Of a DNA stretch of 64,000 nucleotides, positions 8,599 through 16,424 are shown one piece after another (position 1 is the first letter of the stretch; the number at the start of each line of letters is the position of its first letter). The DNA lies in the NCBI GenBank assembly GCA_963710495.1, contig CAVQAI010000011.1, positions 682,001 through 746,000 of the forward strand. The letters run 5' to 3'. This DNA comes from Bog-756 sp963710495. Its GTDB lineage: Bacteria; Actinomycetota; Acidimicrobiia; Acidimicrobiales; RAAP-2. A model generated the notes under the pieces. The model made no database searches. It was given only the letters and a program-made list of their open reading frames with translations, and was not told where the DNA came from. The position numbers were made by a program, and so were the translations under genes.

Positions 8599-8641
8599 AC
8601 CTCCAACAATCCCAGGTAAGACCTTGAGGGTTGTTGGAGGT
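8599..8641. repeat. Long imperfect palindrome / hairpin between aldo/keto reductase and GAP-family gene
   Basis: The arms ACCTCCAACAATCCC (8599-8613) and GGGTTGTTGGAGGT (8628-8641) pair almost perfectly with a single bulge. The central AGGTAAGACCT is itself a short dyad, giving about 18 bp of stem. It lies in the 336-base space between two convergent genes, so a bidirectional transcription stop is the simplest role, although no T-tail follows. The rest of 8546-8881 shows no gene. Confidence 0.7.
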
Positions 8642-8881
8642 GTGCCAGTCGCGTCATACCGCTCGACAAGAGGTGAGCCCAGGCGATGGCATCTCACGCG
8701 GATGCCGGAGGGCCGTGGTCTCGTCGGGAGCTCGAGGTTCTCGGTGCGATTGTCGCTACGGGACAAAGCTCCCTTCCGGTTCCCGTTGGCCTCTTCGGCC
8801 TCAGTTTGGCAAAACGCCGGCCGTATCGTTCAGGAAACCACGATCGGCACTTCGGCCCGGTCCATCGTGGGCAGAAGCGGA

Positions 8882-9553
8882 CTAGGCACCACTGATCCCC
8901 TTGCCGATCAAGATCGCCCCGAACAGCAGATAGATGACCGCCATGGTTGCTGCACTGTTGCGGTCGAGCCATGCCTTCCAGCCGTCGAGCACCCCCTCCG
9001 ACCGATCGCCGAGCACGAGCACGGTGATGATCGGTGCCGCTACACCCAAGGAGGCGATCACGACATAGACGGCGATGACACCGATCTGCTGCCCGACCGA
9101 CAGGTTGGCCAGAGCGATGGTCACGGCCGCGGCAACACCCACCGCGATGTTCTTCGGGTTCAGGATTCCAACCGCGATGCCGACGGCCAGCGACTTGCCC
9201 GGCACGAATTCCTCGATCCCGTTCATCCAGTTGGGCGTGTCGGGGACCTCCTCGGGACGGGGCCGGTGGCGGAACTTCCGTACGGCGACGACAACCAGGG
9301 CCACACCCAAGACGAGCAGCACCACCGAGGCCCCGTGCGTGCGGTCGGAGCTTCCCGAGAGGTCGAGCGCCCCCGCCAACGCCGTCGCAGCAGTCAACAC
9401 CGCAGTGACACCGACGACGAACCCAGCCAGGTACGCCGAGGCGTTGACTATCGGCCTCTTGCTGAACAACAAGAGGATCGCCGCAATGATGTTTATCGGC
9501 GACACGGTGACCACGACGGCGAGAGGAAGGACTTCGCCGACGACGTTCCTCAT
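8882..9553 (-). CDS. GAP (sulfolipid-addressing, SfLAP-type) family membrane protein
   Basis: This is a 223-aa polytopic membrane protein with about six hydrophobic segments. It begins with MRNVVGEVLPLAVVVTVSPI; PINIIAAILLL, GILNPKNIAVGVAAA and LYxLFGAILIGKG-like segments (here IYLLFGAILIGKG) follow. That is the GAP/SfLAP family, named after the mycobacterial Sap protein linked to sulfolipid and glycopeptidolipid export. The twin NP-containing segments suggest an internal repeat, as in LysE-type exporters. The substrate here is unknown. It is transcribed alone; its stop lies 336 bp from the aldo/keto reductase stop. Confidence 0.85.
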   Translation of the reverse strand: MRNVVGEVLPLAVVVTVSPINIIAAILLLFSKRPIVNASAYLAGFVVGVTAVLTAATALAGALDLSGSSDRTHGASVVLLVLGVALVVVAVRKFRHRPRPEEVPDTPNWMNGIEEFVPGKSLAVGIAVGILNPKNIAVGVAAAVTIALANLSVGQQIGVIAVYVVIASLGVAAPIITVLVLGDRSEGVLDGWKAWLDRNSAATMAVIYLLFGAILIGKGISGA

Positions 9554-9844
9554 CCTGGAGCTCCGTCTCCCATGTCGGTGTCAAGTTAGTGGGTCCAGTT
9601 CGTGGTGACGCCCGTCCGTCGGTACCGGCGGCGATGACGGTCCCGTCGTGTCTCGACTCCGTCGACCATTACGGCCGCCGGCCAGCCTCGCGGCGCCGAG
9701 GGCTCAAGCGAACCACTGGGTCACTCCGGATCCGAGCTTGGGGCTGGCGGATCTGCGGCCGTCCGGGGGGGACGGGCCGAGACCACCACGACGCTCTGCA
9801 GCTGGCGCCGGGCGACAGCGAGACCGGCTTGGGTCCCCTCGGGC

Positions 9845-10843
9845 ATGATGAACTGCATGCGAGATCCGTTCCGCCGGGTGAGGATCGGCTTGGTGGCACT
9901 GGGACTCGTGCTCGTGGCGGGCACCGTCGGATACCTTCTGCTCGGCTTCGATCTTCTCGACGCCCTGTACACGACGGTCAGCACCGTCACGACGGTGGGG
10001 TTCAATCCTCCGCATCCACTCGGTGCCGGGGGCAAGGTCTTCACCATCATCCTGATCCTGCTGGGCGTGGGAACGGCGCTGTATACGTTTTCAGCTGTTC
10101 TGGAGGTGCTCATTGAGGGCCACATGCAAGACCTTGTGAGGAGGCGGAGGATGGATCGGGACATCGCCCGAATGGACAGGCACGTCATCGTCTGCGGCTG
10201 GGGGCGGGTCGGGCGAGAAGTGGCACGGTTTCTGGCCAACGCAGACCAGGACGTCGTGGTCGTCGACCGCGACCCGGAGCGGCTGCATGAGGTGCCCTAT
10301 GCGTCCGTTCAAGGCGATGTGACCGACGACGAGACGCTGCATCGGGCCGGCATCAACCGGGCGGCCGCCTTGGTGGCCGCGCTCGACACGGACGCCGACA
10401 ATCTGTACGTGACGGTGGCCGGTAAGTCGCTCCGGCCCGACCTTCAGGTCATCGCCCGGGCACGGAGTGAATCGTCGGAGCCCAAGTTCGTGCGCGCCGG
10501 GGCCGACCGTGTGGTCAATCCCCAGCAGCTGGGGGGCGATCGGATGGCCGCCTTTGTGATCCAGCCCCACGTGGTGGACTTCGTCGACGTCGTCATGCAC
10601 GACGGAACGCTGGAATTCCGATTGGAGGAGGTGACCGTATCGACCGGCTCACCCATGGCCGGCGACACGCTCGGATCGGCTCACCTGCGCGATCGCACGG
10701 GGGCGCTGGTGCTGGCCATCCGGAGGCCTGGAGCCGGCTTCCTGACCAATCCGTCGCCGGATGACGTGATCGAGGCGGGCGACGTCCTCATCGGCGTGGG
10801 CACGGCCGAGCAACTGGCAGCACTGGCGGCGCTGACGACGTGA
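9845..10843 (+). CDS. Potassium channel with RCK (TrkA-N/TrkA-C) domains
   Basis: This is a 332-aa two-transmembrane K+ channel subunit of the MthK type. TM1 covers about residues 12-34, and the pore loop has the selectivity filter TTVGF (residues 49-53). TM2 follows to about residue 90. A cytoplasmic RCK_N Rossmann domain starts at HVIVCGWGRVG with the acidic-strand VVVVDRD, and an RCK_C domain ends the protein (SPxDVIEAGDVLIGVGT). It would form a ligand-gated tetramer in the plasma membrane. Alternative in-frame starts are the ATGs at 9848 and 9857. It is transcribed alone; no ydaO-type c-di-AMP riboswitch was recognised upstream. Confidence 0.92.
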   Translation: MMNCMRDPFRRVRIGLVALGLVLVAGTVGYLLLGFDLLDALYTTVSTVTTVGFNPPHPLGAGGKVFTIILILLGVGTALYTFSAVLEVLIEGHMQDLVRRRRMDRDIARMDRHVIVCGWGRVGREVARFLANADQDVVVVDRDPERLHEVPYASVQGDVTDDETLHRAGINRAAALVAALDTDADNLYVTVAGKSLRPDLQVIARARSESSEPKFVRAGADRVVNPQQLGGDRMAAFVIQPHVVDFVDVVMHDGTLEFRLEEVTVSTGSPMAGDTLGSAHLRDRTGALVLAIRRPGAGFLTNPSPDDVIEAGDVLIGVGTAEQLAALAALTT

Positions 10844-10975
10844 CCTTCACTCCTCCGGGCCGCGGCTTTGGGCCGACCGATCGGCCCTGTCCCACGGTTC
10901 GAGGATGACGCGGACCCGCCATTGGGTGAGCTGCGCACCTGCCGGAGGCTCCCGTGAAGAGCCGGCATTCCTGCC

Positions 10976-11238
10976 TCAGGCGCTGGCGTATACCTCGCGG
11001 ATCTCGACGGTCAGGGGCGTGACACCCGGTAACGGTGGAAGGGGATGGTTCAGAGCCTCCTCGGCCTGCATCTGGTCTCGAAGACGATGACGGACATCCC
11101 GACGCCGCCGATTGGCTCGAGCCACAACCCACGGACGAAACCGGGCGCTCGGGGCACGACGGAGAGCCTCAGGTCCGCCAGTGCCTGACGAGCGACCTCG
11201 GGGTCGTCGATGCCCACGGTGGCCACCACGGCATGCAT
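10976..11238 (-). pseudogene. Small ferredoxin-like-fold (Dabb/antibiotic-monooxygenase-type) protein, frameshifted
   Basis: The minus-strand ATG at 11238 starts MHAVVATVGIDDPEVARQAL and continues through APGFVRGLWLEP and GMSVIVFET, the pattern of small dimeric alpha/beta-barrel stress or monooxygenase-like proteins of about 90 aa. After FETR the frame ends early (CRPRRL, stop). Another frame carries the expected tail, DQMQAEEALNHPLPPLPG to VEIREVYASA, ending at 10976. An indel at about 11055-11060 (GACCAGATGCAG) therefore splits the gene. The exact family is uncertain. A single base error would restore an ordinary cytoplasmic protein. Confidence 0.6.
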
Positions 11239-11401
11239 GGGTCGATCCTTTCACGGTGGCCGTCGCCCTGGGCCGGGCCAAGGATCTCAGCAGCCCTGGC
11301 CGCCTCCCGTTGCCGGTTGGGCCGAGCAGACCCGACGCCAGGGGGCCGGCGATCATCGCCGGTCCCCTCCCGCCTCGACCTCGACGTGGCGAACCTCCAG
11401 G

Positions 11402-11596
11402 TCACCGCCGTCCCATCGCCGAGGGATCGTGCTGGTGGTCAGCTGACGACCAGCTTGATTCGGCCTTCTGCACCATCTGGCGGAACTCGGCCGACGTGAA
11501 GCGGCACGGCACCAGACAGCGCTTGTGGCACATCGTGCACCGGTACTTCTGGCGCAGCCACTCCGATGCGGGTGAATCCGCCCAGGCCATGGCCAC
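11402..11596 (-). CDS. Small cysteine-rich protein, hypothetical
   Basis: A 64-aa frame starting MAMAWADSPASEWLRQKY contains CTMCHKRCLVPC, four cysteines and a histidine in 12 residues, followed by a predicted helix FTSAEFRQMVQKAESSW. This could bind zinc or a cluster, or be redox active. No family was recognised, and no good ribosome site precedes the ATG, although other starts lie upstream. Neighbouring genes give no clue. The amino-acid composition is less Arg/Pro/Gly-dominated than the shadow frames here, which supports coding. Confidence 0.35.
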   Translation of the reverse strand: MAMAWADSPASEWLRQKYRCTMCHKRCLVPCRFTSAEFRQMVQKAESSWSSADHQHDPSAMGRR

Positions 11597-11776
11597 AGGA
11601 TCGGCAAGTTGTCGCCGGTGCTTGACGGGAACCCGGGTGCGGACGGCTCGTCACCGACACCGGCTCCGATGTGTGGCCGAGCGCAGATTAGGGTTCAGCG
11701 ACACCTCGTGGGGCCGGAGCCCAAGCCCCGGGTCGGGCCGGGCGGCGGTAGCGTCGCCCCACCGGGTGCGGATGCA

Positions 11777-11812
11777 GCTTGGAACCAAGCAGAATGCGGC
11801 TTGGAGCCAAGG
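11777..11812. repeat. Two tandem palindromes, 22 bp centre to centre
   Basis: GCTTGGAACCAAGC (11777-11790) is a perfect 14-bp palindrome, and the near-identical GCTTGGAGCCAAGG (11799-11812) follows 22 bp on, about two helical turns. They lie about 110 bp before the lipoprotein start at 11921, inside a 324-base gene-free stretch (11597-11920) where I see nothing else. They could be a dimeric repressor's paired operators. Confidence 0.5.
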
Positions 11813-11920
11813 AGTACGGGCCGGGGAACTCGAGGATCGGTGACCGTCATGCGAGGAACTCCGGAGCGGAGGCGGTGGCCTCCACCGAAGCAGAGATCGA
11901 GCCGCCGGGACGGTCGGCGC

Positions 11921-12439
11921 ATGGCCACACCGCCGAGAGTGGCGCGGGCTCTTGCCATCGGCGCAACGGGCCTGGCCATCGCCGGGTGTTCCAGCGGCAG
12001 TTCGGGGCAGTCCCCGGCCACCACGACCGCGCCGGCCTCGAGGGCCGCCAACTCGTCCTCGGCCGGTGCGGCCTATCTCGCCGATGTCGGACCGGCCGAC
12101 GCCGCCCTCGGCGCCTTCACGGCCAAATCCCGCGCCTGGACGGCCTCGACGCCGATCGCCCAGGCCGTGTCCGACGCCGCGCCGGCCGTGACCGCCTTGG
12201 AGACGTTCGATGCGGCCTTGCGGGACCAATCCTGGCCCCCGGGCGCGGCGTCGGGTGTGCAGACGTTGCTCGGCGAGGACGCCGCTGTCGTGCGAGATCT
12301 CGAGGGGATCGCGACCATGGGCCGTCTGGACCCGTCGACCTGGATGCAGAAGTTCACCAGGGACTTGGGGGTCGACTCTTCGGCGGCGGCGTCGGTCAGA
12401 CGGGAGTTGGGGCTACCACCGGCGAGTCCGATCGGTTGA
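11921..12439 (+). CDS. Putative lipoprotein, hypothetical
   Basis: This 172-aa protein has a typical lipoprotein signal: basic MATPPRVAR, hydrophobic ALAIGATGLAIAGC, with the lipobox Cys at about residue 23. A Ser/Thr/Ala-rich linker follows, then a helical domain of about 120 residues with two ALETFDAALR-like helices. No enzyme motif is seen, so it is probably an extracytoplasmic surface protein of unknown role. The frame is open further upstream, but the ATG at 11921 is chosen because it begins the signal peptide. It converges on smpB with 10 bp between. Confidence 0.7.
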   Translation: MATPPRVARALAIGATGLAIAGCSSGSSGQSPATTTAPASRAANSSSAGAAYLADVGPADAALGAFTAKSRAWTASTPIAQAVSDAAPAVTALETFDAALRDQSWPPGAASGVQTLLGEDAAVVRDLEGIATMGRLDPSTWMQKFTRDLGVDSSAAASVRRELGLPPASPIG

Positions 12440-12449
12440 CCTGCCGGTA

Positions 12450-12989
12450 TCAGCCGGCCCGGCCCTTCGAGGCGGCCCGGGCCTCACGGGCGGCCTCCCG
12501 ATCGGCGTCCCGGCTGGCGATGGCGTGGCGCTTGTCGTAGCGCCGGCGACCTCGGGCCAGGGCGAGCTCGACCTTGGCCCTCCCGTCCTTGAAGTAGATG
12601 GAGAGCGGCACCATGGTCAGCGACTGCTGCTGGGAGCGTCCCATCCATTCGTCCAGCTGACGTCGATGGAGGAGCAGCTTCCGGCGGCGGTCGGGCTCGT
12701 GGGCACCGAAGCCGTTGGCCTGCGCGTACGGAGGGATATGGACCCCGAAGAGCCACATCTCCCCGTCGACGATCCGGGCATAGGCATCCTGCAGAGCGAT
12801 CCGGCCGGCGCGCAGAGACTTGACCTCCGAACCCTGCAGGACCAGCCCGCCCTCGGTCGTCTCCAGGATCTCGTAGTCATACCGGGCGCGCCGGTTGGAG
12901 GCCACCACCCGGTTGGGCTCGGGCCGGGCGGCTCCGGTCGGCCGGGAACCGGAGCGAACCGTCTGGCGAGGGCGCGATTTTCCGGCCAC
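12450..12989 (-). CDS. smpB: SsrA-binding protein SmpB
   Basis: SmpB binds the tRNA-like part of tmRNA and places it in the A site of stalled ribosomes. The 179-aa protein has a variable, basic N-terminal tail of about 27 residues. The OB-fold core follows with YDYEILETTEGGLVLQGSEV, KSLRAGRIALQDAYARI and HIPPYAQANGFGAH, then the basic C-terminal tail GRRRYDKRHAI that enters the mRNA channel. The tmRNA gene lies about 6 kb upstream in this window rather than next door. It is divergent from mec (13045), with 55 bp between starts. Confidence 0.97.
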   Translation of the reverse strand: MAGKSRPRQTVRSGSRPTGAARPEPNRVVASNRRARYDYEILETTEGGLVLQGSEVKSLRAGRIALQDAYARIVDGEMWLFGVHIPPYAQANGFGAHEPDRRRKLLLHRRQLDEWMGRSQQQSLTMVPLSIYFKDGRAKVELALARGRRRYDKRHAIASRDADREAAREARAASKGRAG

Positions 12990-13044
12990 GGGAAGGAACG
13001 TAGTCGCCCGGTCGAGGCCCCGAGTCCTCTAGCGTGCACACGTC

Positions 13045-13452
13045 ATGCTCTCCCTCTCGAGATCGGTGCACGACCAGATGGTGGCCCACTGCCTGGTCGG
13101 CATGCCCGAGGAGGCGTGCGGCCTGGTGGCCGGGGACCCGGCTACCGGCGTGGTCGCGACCTGCTATCCGACCCGGAACGTGGCCGCCTCGGCCAAGCTC
13201 TACACCGTCGATCCGAAAGACCATCTCCGGGCCGATCGGGAGGCGGAGGCCGCCGGTCAGTCCATCATCGGCGTGTTCCACTCCCATACCCACACCGAGG
13301 CGTACCCGTCGCCGACCGACGTCGCCCAGGCTCCTGACCCGACCTGGCACTACGTGATCGTCTCCCTGCGGGACACCGAGCCGGTAACCCGGAGCTACCG
13401 GATCGTGGACGGCCAGGTCACCGAGGAGCCGGTGCGGCTGGCGCCCAACTAG
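13045..13452 (+). CDS. mec: M67 (JAMM/MPN+) metalloprotease, Mec-like
   Basis: This is a zinc-dependent JAMM peptidase of 135 aa. The catalytic Glu is E23 (EACG); zinc ligands H79 and H81 lie in HSHTHTEAYPSPTD, with S89 and D92. In Mycobacterium tuberculosis, Mec releases cysteine from the CysO-cysteine adduct made by CysM. The same three genes follow in the same order here, so the role is strongly suggested. It may also trim the CysO C-terminal tail (see cysO). The start is ATG 13045; 169 bp separate it from cysO, a long gap for an operon. That gap shows no gene. Confidence 0.92.
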   Translation: MLSLSRSVHDQMVAHCLVGMPEEACGLVAGDPATGVVATCYPTRNVAASAKLYTVDPKDHLRADREAEAAGQSIIGVFHSHTHTEAYPSPTDVAQAPDPTWHYVIVSLRDTEPVTRSYRIVDGQVTEEPVRLAPN

Positions 13453-13621
13453 AATCCGAACCGAAGAAGTCAACTTTTGCGGACCGGGCGCCGGGCCGTG
13501 GGGGCCCCACGCCTCGACCCACCGAAACCACCCGGGGCCGGCCGACGATCCGGATCACCGGCGGAGCGGCGTCTGACCGCAGTGAGCGTCACCATCGAAT
13601 CAGAGAATCAGAGGAGACTCA

Positions 13622-13927
13622 GTGACCGTCCAAGTGAATCTGCCGACCCTCCTGCGGCCCCAGGCCGGTGGGGCCAAGACCGTGGCGGCCGGCGGTTCCA
13701 CCGTGGGCGAGGTCCTGGCCGCCGTGGTCGAGCAGTTCCCCGGACTGGCCGGCCAGGTGGTCAACGACGACGGGTCGCTGCACAAGTTCGTCAACGTGTA
13801 CCTCAACGACGACGACGTCCGCTACCTGTCGGCGCTCGACACACCGGTCAAGGACACCGACGAGATCTCGATCCTGCCCGCCGTGGCGGGTGGCGCCGGC
13901 CGGGACACGGTGCCCGTCCTTCGATGA
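13622..13927 (+). CDS. cysO: Sulfur carrier protein CysO (MoaD/ThiS family) with C-terminal extension
   Basis: This ubiquitin-like sulfur carrier of 101 aa has the family signature KFVNVYLNDDDVRYL and ends its beta-grasp fold with EISILPAVAGG (Gly90-Gly91). In M. tuberculosis the protein ends at this GG, whose thiocarboxylate gives sulfur to O-phosphoserine on CysM. Here ten more residues, AGRDTVPVLR, follow and would block activation until removed, plausibly by the adjacent JAMM protease. The start GTG 13622 has GAGGAGA just upstream. Its stop overlaps the cysM start (ATGA), so the two are translationally coupled. Confidence 0.93.
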   Translation: MTVQVNLPTLLRPQAGGAKTVAAGGSTVGEVLAAVVEQFPGLAGQVVNDDGSLHKFVNVYLNDDDVRYLSALDTPVKDTDEISILPAVAGGAGRDTVPVLR

Positions 13928-14871
13928 CGCTCTACGGCTCCATGCTGGAGCTGATCGGGAACACCCCGCTGGTGGACATCTCCCAGCTCAGTCCCAACCC
14001 TGACGTTCGGATCCTGGTCAAGCTCGAGGGGCAGAATCCCGGGGGCTCGGTGAAGGACCGGATCGCACTCGCCATGATCGAGGAGGCCGAGAAGGACGGG
14101 ATGCTCGAGCCGGGCCAGACCCTCATCGAGCCGACGTCGGGCAACACCGGCATCGGAATGGCTCTGATCTGCCGGCTGAAGGGCTATCACCTCAAAGTGG
14201 TGCTGGCCACCAACGTCTCCATCGAGCGGCGCCAGCTGCTCGAGTCGTGGGGGGCCGAGATCATCGAGTCGCCCGGCGCCGAGGGGTCGAACGGGGCAGT
14301 GCGACGGGCCCAGGCATTGGCCGCCGAGCACCCCGAGTGGGCCTTCCTCTACCAGTACGGCAACCCGGCCAACCCCAAGGCCCACTACGAGGGCACCGGA
14401 CCCGAGATCTGGCGTGACTGCCCCGAGGTCACCCACTTCGTGGCCGGGCTGGGGACGTCCGGCACCCTTCTCGGTGTCGGCCGCTACCTGAAGGAGCGGA
14501 ACCCCGACGTCAAGGTGTGGGCCATCGAGCCACCCGCCGGCGAGATGGTCGACGGGCTCCGCAACCTCGACGACGGCTACATCCCTCCCATCTTCGTGGC
14601 GGGCAACGGGGAGGAGCTCCTCGACGGGAAGAGGATCGTCCGGCCGCGTGAGTCGATCGAATGGACCCGCCGGCTCATGGAGGTGGGGATCCTGGCCGGG
14701 CTGTCGTCCGGGGCGGCCTTGGCCGGGGCGGTGAGGACGGCCGGGTCCATCGACCGGGGCGTGGTGGTGGTGGTCTCCGCCGACGGCGGGTGGAAGTACC
14801 TGTCCACCGGGGCCTGGACCGACGACCTCGACGTGGTCGAGGAGCGGGCCAAGCGGATCACCTTCTTTTGA
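13924..14871 (+). CDS. cysM: Cysteine synthase, CysO-dependent type
   Basis: This PLP-dependent synthase of 315 aa makes cysteine. MLELIGNTPLVDIS opens the fold, the Schiff-base lysine is K44 in GSVKDR, and TSGNTG (71-76) binds substrate carboxylate. The GTSGT phosphate-binding loop is also present. Linkage to cysO and mec points to the mycobacterial CysM, which uses O-phosphoserine and the CysO thiocarboxylate. The ATG at 13924 overlaps the cysO stop. The frame is open upstream through cysO, but that part is not coding. The stop at 14871 overlaps the next gene's likely TTG start. Confidence 0.95.
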   Translation: MTLYGSMLELIGNTPLVDISQLSPNPDVRILVKLEGQNPGGSVKDRIALAMIEEAEKDGMLEPGQTLIEPTSGNTGIGMALICRLKGYHLKVVLATNVSIERRQLLESWGAEIIESPGAEGSNGAVRRAQALAAEHPEWAFLYQYGNPANPKAHYEGTGPEIWRDCPEVTHFVAGLGTSGTLLGVGRYLKERNPDVKVWAIEPPAGEMVDGLRNLDDGYIPPIFVAGNGEELLDGKRIVRPRESIEWTRRLMEVGILAGLSSGAALAGAVRTAGSIDRGVVVVVSADGGWKYLSTGAWTDDLDVVEERAKRITFF

Positions 14872-15662
14872 GCGGTCCGCCCTCTCGGTCCCGGGAGGGG
14901 ACGGTCCCGACGGGCCCGGGCTCCGGCCCGCCCGCCCCCGGGGCGCTGTCGCTCACCGTCCTCGGCTGCGACGGGAGCTGGCCTGGCCCCGGGGGCGCCG
15001 GCAGCGGCTACGTGGTGGCCTCGGACCGGACCCGCCTGCTGGTCGACGCCGGACCGGGCACGTTCGCCCTCCTCCAGCGCCATCTGGACGTGTCGTCCGT
15101 CGATGCCGTGGTCATCTCCCACCACCACCCCGACCACTGGTCCGACCTGATGGTGATGGACAGCCATGCCCGCCGCGCCCTCGATCGCCGCGGCCTCCCG
15201 GTCTACGCCCCGGCCGGCGTGGCCGAACGGGCGGGCTTGGACGGTTCGCCCAATCTCGAGTGGCACCGGGTGACCCATGGCGACTCGATCGTGGTCGGCG
15301 GGCTCGGCCTCACCTTCCGCCGGACCGACCACAGCTTCGAGACCCTGGCCCTGCGCATCGACGGCGATGTCAGTGCGCTGGGCTACTCTGCCGACACCGG
15401 TCCGGGATGGCCACTGGCCGAACTCGGGATCGGGCTCGACCTCGTGCTGTGCGAGGCGACCTACACCAGGGAGCACGAAGGCACTGCCCGCCATATGAGT
15501 GGACGCCAGGCGGGGGAGCAGGCACGCAAGGCGCGAGCCCGGCGTCTGGTCCTCACCCACCGCTGGCCGACCGTCGACGAATCGGCCGTCGCGGAGGAGG
15601 CCGAGACGACGTTCGAGGGCCGGGTGGAACAAGCTGCGTCGGGGAAGGGATTCGTAGTGTGA
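14868..15662 (+). CDS. MBL-fold metallohydrolase (Rv1339-like)
   Basis: This is a metallo-beta-lactamase-fold hydrolase of about 264 aa. The di-zinc motif is HHHPDH (residues about 85-90), with later metal ligands around GYSADTG and LTHRWP. The same position upstream of rph in M. tuberculosis is held by Rv1339, reported to be a cAMP phosphodiesterase; RNase Z-like or other phosphodiester substrates are possible. The likely start is TTG 14868, which overlaps the cysM stop by 4 nt. No better ATG/GTG precedes the fold's first strand (LTVLGCDGSW). Its stop abuts the rph start. Confidence 0.85.
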   Translation: MSGPPSRSREGTVPTGPGSGPPAPGALSLTVLGCDGSWPGPGGAGSGYVVASDRTRLLVDAGPGTFALLQRHLDVSSVDAVVISHHHPDHWSDLMVMDSHARRALDRRGLPVYAPAGVAERAGLDGSPNLEWHRVTHGDSIVVGGLGLTFRRTDHSFETLALRIDGDVSALGYSADTGPGWPLAELGIGLDLVLCEATYTREHEGTARHMSGRQAGEQARKARARRLVLTHRWPTVDESAVAEEAETTFEGRVEQAASGKGFVV

Positions 15663-16421
15663 GTGAGGACATGGCCAGCCCGCCAGACGGCGAGGCTCGA
15701 CGGACGGGCGGTCGACGAATTGCGGCCCGCCCGCTTCGAGCGGGACTTCACCGTCTTCGCCCCCGGATCGGTGCTCGTCTCCATGGGACGGACCCGGGTG
15801 CTCTGCACCGCCTCGGTGGAGGACCGCGTCCCGCCCTGGATGCGTGGCCGGGGCAAGGGATGGGTGACCGCCGAGTACTCGCTCCTCCCCGGGTCGACGG
15901 AGGAACGGGTCACCCGCGAGGCGGCCAAGGGAAAGCTGTCCGGCCGGACCCAGGAGATCCAGCGGCTCATCGGTCGCTCCCTGCGCTCGGTGTGCGATCT
16001 GGTCGCCCTCGGGGAGCTCCAGGTGACCGTGGACTGCGACGTGCTCCAGGCCGATGGGGGCACCCGGACCGCCTCCATCTGCGGCGCCTTCGTCGCCCTC
16101 CATGACGCCATGACCCGGCTCGTGCAGCGGGGGGACCTGAAGTCCAACCCCTTGACCGAAGCGGTGGCCGCGGTGTCGGTCGGCGTGGTCGACGGGGTGT
16201 GCATGCTCGATCTTCCCTATGCCGAGGACAGCCGGGCCGAGGTCGACATGAACGTGGTGATGACGTCGTCCGGGCGATTCATCGAGGTGCAGGGAACGGC
16301 CGAGGGCATGCCCTTCACCAAGGGGGAGCTCGACGAGATGTTGAGTCTGGCCGAGCACGGCATCGCCCAGCTGCTCGACCTTCAGGCCGAGACCTTGGCC
16401 GAACCCCCGGCGCCGCGCTGA
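15663..16421 (+). CDS. rph: Ribonuclease PH
   Basis: This phosphorolytic 3'-5' exoribonuclease trims tRNA 3' ends using phosphate. The 252-aa protein is normal length, with RLDGRAVDELRP near the N-terminus, GWVTAEYSLLPGST, and the phosphate-site region SGRTQEIQRLIGRSLR. CDVLQADGGTRTASI and the C-terminal EVQGTAEGMPF follow. The GTG at 15663 directly follows the MBL stop, and the rdgB start lies 4 nt after its stop. It forms a hexameric ring in the family. tRNA-Val in this window lacks an encoded CCA, so 3' trimming is needed. Confidence 0.96.
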   Translation: MRTWPARQTARLDGRAVDELRPARFERDFTVFAPGSVLVSMGRTRVLCTASVEDRVPPWMRGRGKGWVTAEYSLLPGSTEERVTREAAKGKLSGRTQEIQRLIGRSLRSVCDLVALGELQVTVDCDVLQADGGTRTASICGAFVALHDAMTRLVQRGDLKSNPLTEAVAAVSVGVVDGVCMLDLPYAEDSRAEVDMNVVMTSSGRFIEVQGTAEGMPFTKGELDEMLSLAEHGIAQLLDLQAETLAEPPAPR

Positions 16422-16424
16422 GTG

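Noticed and set aside
9554..9844. c-di-AMP (ydaO) riboswitch before the potassium channel
   Set aside because: The expected conserved ydaO segments are not present in order; only short GC-rich dyads are seen.
6566..12000. Attachment-site repeat of the tmRNA 3' end
   Set aside because: I looked for a second copy of CGGGTTCGATTCCCGCCACC downstream and saw none; no integrase was found.
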